The notes under the pieces were generated by a model that worked only from the letters and a program-made list of their open reading frames with translations, was not told where the DNA came from and did not search any database. A stretch of 5,092 nt of DNA, taken from positions 1 to 5,092 of the forward strand of contig CAYTNN010000274.1 of NCBI GenBank assembly GCA_964439135.1. The letters run 5' to 3'. This DNA comes from JAFGPJ01 sp964439135 (GTDB taxonomy: Bacteria; Planctomycetota; Phycisphaerae; Sedimentisphaerales; Anaerobacaceae). Position 1 is the stretch's first letter, and every line of letters begins with the position of its first letter. This document shows positions 4,991-5,092 of the stretch, piece by piece. The position numbers were made by a program, and so were the translations under genes.

Positions 4991-5020
4991 GTGACAGTGC
5001 ACAAAAAACGTGACTGTCAC
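4991..5020. repeat. Inverted repeat GTGACAGT...ACTGTCAC
   Basis: GTGACAGT (4991-4998) and ACTGTCAC (5013-5020) are perfect complements. Inside them CAC (5000-5002) pairs with GTG (5010-5012) past a single bulged G at 4999, leaving the seven-base loop aaaaaac. That makes 11 pairs in 30 bases, 31 bases downstream of the HEPN-like stop codon. No T run follows. GTGAC-type hairpins of this kind occur near REP-associated (Y1) transposases, so it may be the edge of such an element; no transposase is visible here. Confidence 0.6.
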
Positions 5021-5056
5021 GAATATAGATCACCGTATAGACGAGAGGAACCAGAT

Positions 5057-5092
5057 ATGAATTTATTAGGGACGGACCCAATCCTGTTCGGC
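5057..5092 (+). CDS. Possible first 12 codons of a gene cut by the window edge
   Basis: ATG at 5057 follows AGAGGA (5044-5049) by seven bases and stays open to the end of the window (MNLLGTDPILFG). RBS position and spacing are the only support, since the coding piece is too short to judge. Chance is a real alternative. Confidence 0.3.
   Translation, partial: MNLLGTDPILFG

Overview
The window reads as a bacterial chromosomal segment of mixed character: two well-formed genes for exported proteins, a small minus-strand pair of membrane-protein genes (one with a broken frame), and then about 1.4 kb of decayed genes, hairpins and AT-richer sequence. Duplicated SUMF1/FGE-fold proteins with Sec signals, a second FGE-type relic opening with the 'NSIGMKL.LIPAG' type of N-terminus, moderate G+C and GGAG-type ribosome binding sites together suggest a Planctomycetota (Phycisphaerae-like) or related PVC bacterium. 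That assignment is inference; no rRNA or marker gene is present.

Layout. 1-100: the last 32 codons of a plus-strand gene. 101-459: a gene-free, AT-rich spacer with two short hairpins that leads to a TTG-initiated gene. 460-2211: a secreted 583-residue protein built from two tandem FGE-sulfatase domains, neither with the standard catalytic cysteine pair. 2212-2293: a convergent spacer. 2294-2754 (minus): a 41-residue single-helix membrane peptide with its own promoter and RBS, then a roughly 102-residue membrane protein interrupted by a one-base frameshift. 2978-3682: a class I SAM-dependent methyltransferase preceded by a signal peptide, with a strong RBS and a plausible promoter.

From 3683 onward the sequence becomes a gene graveyard. 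It holds a minus-strand relic of a second FGE-domain gene (about 3811-3965), a long two-part hairpin (4066-4127), a minus-strand reading frame with protein-like C-terminal sequence (4213-4518), the apparently N-terminally truncated plus-strand 4513-4959 frame resembling the C-terminal half of HEPN/AbiU2-like proteins, a second hairpin (4991-5020), and possibly the first 12 codons of a new gene at the right edge.

No single operon explains the window. The FGE protein and the methyltransferase are both predicted to leave the cytoplasm, but nothing ties them into one pathway. The minus-strand pair lies between them and has its own promoter, which faces away from the methyltransferase promoter. 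I found no tRNA, rRNA, CRISPR array, complete insertion sequence or convincing new multi-gene system. The points most worth checking are the frameshifted membrane gene with its 41-residue neighbour, the double FGE protein without a catalytic cysteine pair, and the 62-nt hairpin.
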